Shown here piece after piece: positions 62,633 through 64,000 of a DNA stretch of 64,000 nt (the first letter of the stretch is position 1; each line of letters opens with the position of its first letter). The DNA is from Vallitalea sp. Lineage in GTDB: Bacteria; Bacillota; Clostridia; Lachnospirales; Vallitaleaceae. A program made the position numbers and the translations under genes. The DNA is taken from NCBI RefSeq assembly GCF_025211055.1, contig NZ_JAOARO010000002.1, positions 1 through 64,000 on the forward strand, written 5' to 3'. The notes under the pieces are model-generated. The model searched no databases and was not told where the DNA came from. It saw only the letters and a program-made list of their open reading frames with translations.

Positions 62633-63694
62633 ATGTTAAGAAGGTTTTTAAAAGTGTTAGGTATCATTATAGTACTATTAGCTTTAGTTGTTGTAATGTA
62701 CTTCGTATTTATGACAGTAACAGATTATAGACCAAAGGAAGTCATATCACTTAATGTTGAAAATAACCTAGATAATATCTTATCAAAAGAAACTAAACTA
62801 TCAGCGTTAACATATAATATTGGTTATTGTGGACTCGATGCAGGACAAGACTTTTTTATGGATGGCGGTACGGGGTCAAGGTCAAAAAGCAAAGAAAAGA
62901 CGTTAGAAAATCTTAATGGTATCACGGAATTTCTAGAAAGTCAGACAGTAGATTTCATTCTATTTCAGGAAGTTGATATAAAAGCAACTAGAAGCTATAG
63001 TATCAATGAATATAAACAGTTGAAAAAAAACTTAACTGATTATAGTTCAACGTATTGTATAAATTACAAAGTTCCTTGGGTACCAGTACCACTGGCAAAG
63101 CCTCATGGCAGTGTAAAGTCTGGTTTGGTTACATTGAGTAAATATAAGATAGATGAAACTAATCGTTATGGATATCCTGGAAAAGAGAACTGGCCAAGAC
63201 AATTAGCACTCCTAGACAGATGTTTCATAGAAAGCAGATTACCTGTTGAAGAAAGCAAGGAACTGGTTCTAATCAATTCACACTTATCTGCATATGATAA
63301 AGGTGGAGTCATACGAAAACAACAGTTAGGTTTTTTGAAAGAGTACATAAGCAAGGAATATGAAAAAGGTAATTATGTTGTAGTTGCAGGTGACTGGAAT
63401 CATGCTATACCAGGTACAGATTCTAATATATTTGAATCAAGTAAGGAATGGCCTGAGTGGCTTAAGGAGGTTCCAGAAGACTTCAAACCAGAAGGGTTTA
63501 AGTGGGGAGCAGATAAGAATGTTCCAACTAATAGAACCTTAGATATTCCTTATAAAAAAGGTGAGAATTATTTTAGTGTTATTGATGGTTTTATTGTATC
63601 ACCTAATGTGGATATAGTAAGTGTAAAAGGTCACCAACTTGAATTTAAATACTCTGACCATAATCCAGTTACATTGGAATTCATATTGAAATAG
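62633..63694 (+). CDS. Membrane-anchored endonuclease/exonuclease/phosphatase family protein
   Basis: About 353 residues. N-terminal anchor FLKVLGIIIVLLALVVVMYFV, then an EEP fold: LTYNIGYCG, FQEVD (metal Glu), NSHLSAY, VVAGDWNH and the terminal YSDHNPV (catalytic His). It should cleave a phosphodiester or phosphomonoester outside the membrane; sphingomyelinase-, nuclease- and inositol-phosphatase-like roles are all possible. ATGGAGG selects the ATG at 62633. Confidence 0.87.
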   Translation: MLRRFLKVLGIIIVLLALVVVMYFVFMTVTDYRPKEVISLNVENNLDNILSKETKLSALTYNIGYCGLDAGQDFFMDGGTGSRSKSKEKTLENLNGITEFLESQTVDFILFQEVDIKATRSYSINEYKQLKKNLTDYSSTYCINYKVPWVPVPLAKPHGSVKSGLVTLSKYKIDETNRYGYPGKENWPRQLALLDRCFIESRLPVEESKELVLINSHLSAYDKGGVIRKQQLGFLKEYISKEYEKGNYVVVAGDWNHAIPGTDSNIFESSKEWPEWLKEVPEDFKPEGFKWGADKNVPTNRTLDIPYKKGENYFSVIDGFIVSPNVDIVSVKGHQLEFKYSDHNPVTLEFILK

Positions 63695-63911
63695 AAGTGT
63701 ATAAGATAATCAATGACTTGATGCCAGAGTTTAATTATCATAAGTTCCATACAGTCAATAAAAATGTCACATACATATTTTCAAAAAAGGAAAAGTGTAT
63801 GTAATTATACTATTAACATATGGGGTAAGATATTAGGGAAAAACATAACGGTTCAGAATGTTAGTAACCATTTATTTAAAACCTACATATACAAGCTTTA
63901 GGTTAGTATGC

Positions 63912-64000
63912 TTATCCAACAGATCTCTTCAAGTTATTGATGGTTCTTCTTATGCCGAAGGCAATAAAGTCAGCCATACCCATAACAGTATTGAGACGAG
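63912..64000 (-). CDS. Possible 3' end of a minus-strand gene
   Basis: An open frame enters from the window edge and ends at TAA (63912-63914) after 28 codons, reading RLNTVMGMADFIAFGIR at the visible start. Codon third positions are more GC-rich than in neighbours. I do not recognise the family, and the frame is too short to be sure it is coding. The 217 bases between this and the phosphodiesterase-family gene show no feature I can support. Confidence 0.3.
   Translation of the reverse strand, partial: RLNTVMGMADFIAFGIRRTINNLKRSVG

Overview
The window is AT-rich, low-GC Gram-positive DNA. Gene content points to an endospore-forming member of the Clostridia: spmA/spmB, a PdaA-type cortex deacetylase, a Spo0E-like phosphatase, an AbrB-type regulator, and the tmk-darA-yaaR-holB-ricT block known from Bacillus and clostridia. 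Several proteins (the DUF6128-like protein at 39 kb, the 101-residue protein at 56 kb, the PadR/DUF1700/DUF4097 set) are of types I associate with Lachnospirales. I suspect a Vallitalea-like organism, but that is an impression and not something the sequence proves.

Layout. 0-1 kb: the last bases of a 23S rRNA gene, then seven tRNA genes (Asp, Val, Thr, Tyr, initiator Met, Phe, Lys) with no 5S gene between. 1.1-8.1 kb: housekeeping block of a YaaO-like PLP decarboxylase, tmk, darA, yaaR, holB, ricT, trmN6-like and rsmI. 8.1-12.7 kb: abrB, the two-subunit serine dehydratase, spmAB, a LysM L,D-transpeptidase and a FabT-like MarR regulator. 12.7-16.7 kb: ATP-type PEP carboxykinase and TypA/BipA on the minus strand. 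16.7-18.6 kb: a candidate small RNA, a small secreted protein and an anti-sigma-like membrane protein. 19-32.2 kb: a sugar-catabolic island with LacI regulator 1, an ABC importer without its ATPase, a SIS-domain sugar-phosphate enzyme, a NagA-like deacetylase, LacI regulator 2, then a PPi-type phosphofructokinase, a long triose-phosphate-isomerase-like protein, a LarA (nickel-pincer racemase) homologue and a long class II aldolase. 32.3-43.1 kb: DUF885 lipoprotein, metG, tatD, a Spo0E-like small gene, rsmA, a DUF6128-like protein, pgsA and a PadR-DUF1700-DUF4097 operon. 43.5-53.1 kb: the complete type II fatty-acid and malonyl-CoA operon fabH-acpP-fabK-fabD-fabG-fabF-accB-fabZ-accC-accD-accA. 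53.3-63.7 kb: pdaA-like, pgi, a conserved small protein, sfsA, niaR with a PTS-IIC-like membrane protein, an ECF sigma operon with a DUF4097 protein, and an anchored endonuclease/phosphatase-family protein.

How parts work together. The fab operon is preceded by a consensus promoter whose -10 is overlapped by a perfect 21-bp palindrome of the FabT type. The likely FabT is encoded 31 kb away and has a related half-site in its own promoter. In the sugar island two distinct LacI operators can be read by eye: TRTACAYWCG-type half-sites before LacI-1 and before the importer, and CCAAACGWTTGG before LacI-2 and before the phosphofructokinase operon. The enzyme set reads as amino-sugar-6-phosphate deacetylation, deamination/isomerisation, phosphorylation, aldol cleavage and triose isomerisation. 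It also contains a LarA homologue with an apparently altered catalytic histidine, which has no role in any textbook amino-sugar pathway. That cassette is the best candidate here for an undescribed system.

Many transcription units end in readable hairpins. Starts were moved downstream where a Shine-Dalgarno sequence clearly selects an internal ATG, GTG or TTG. All family assignments come from reading motifs by eye; no searches were run.
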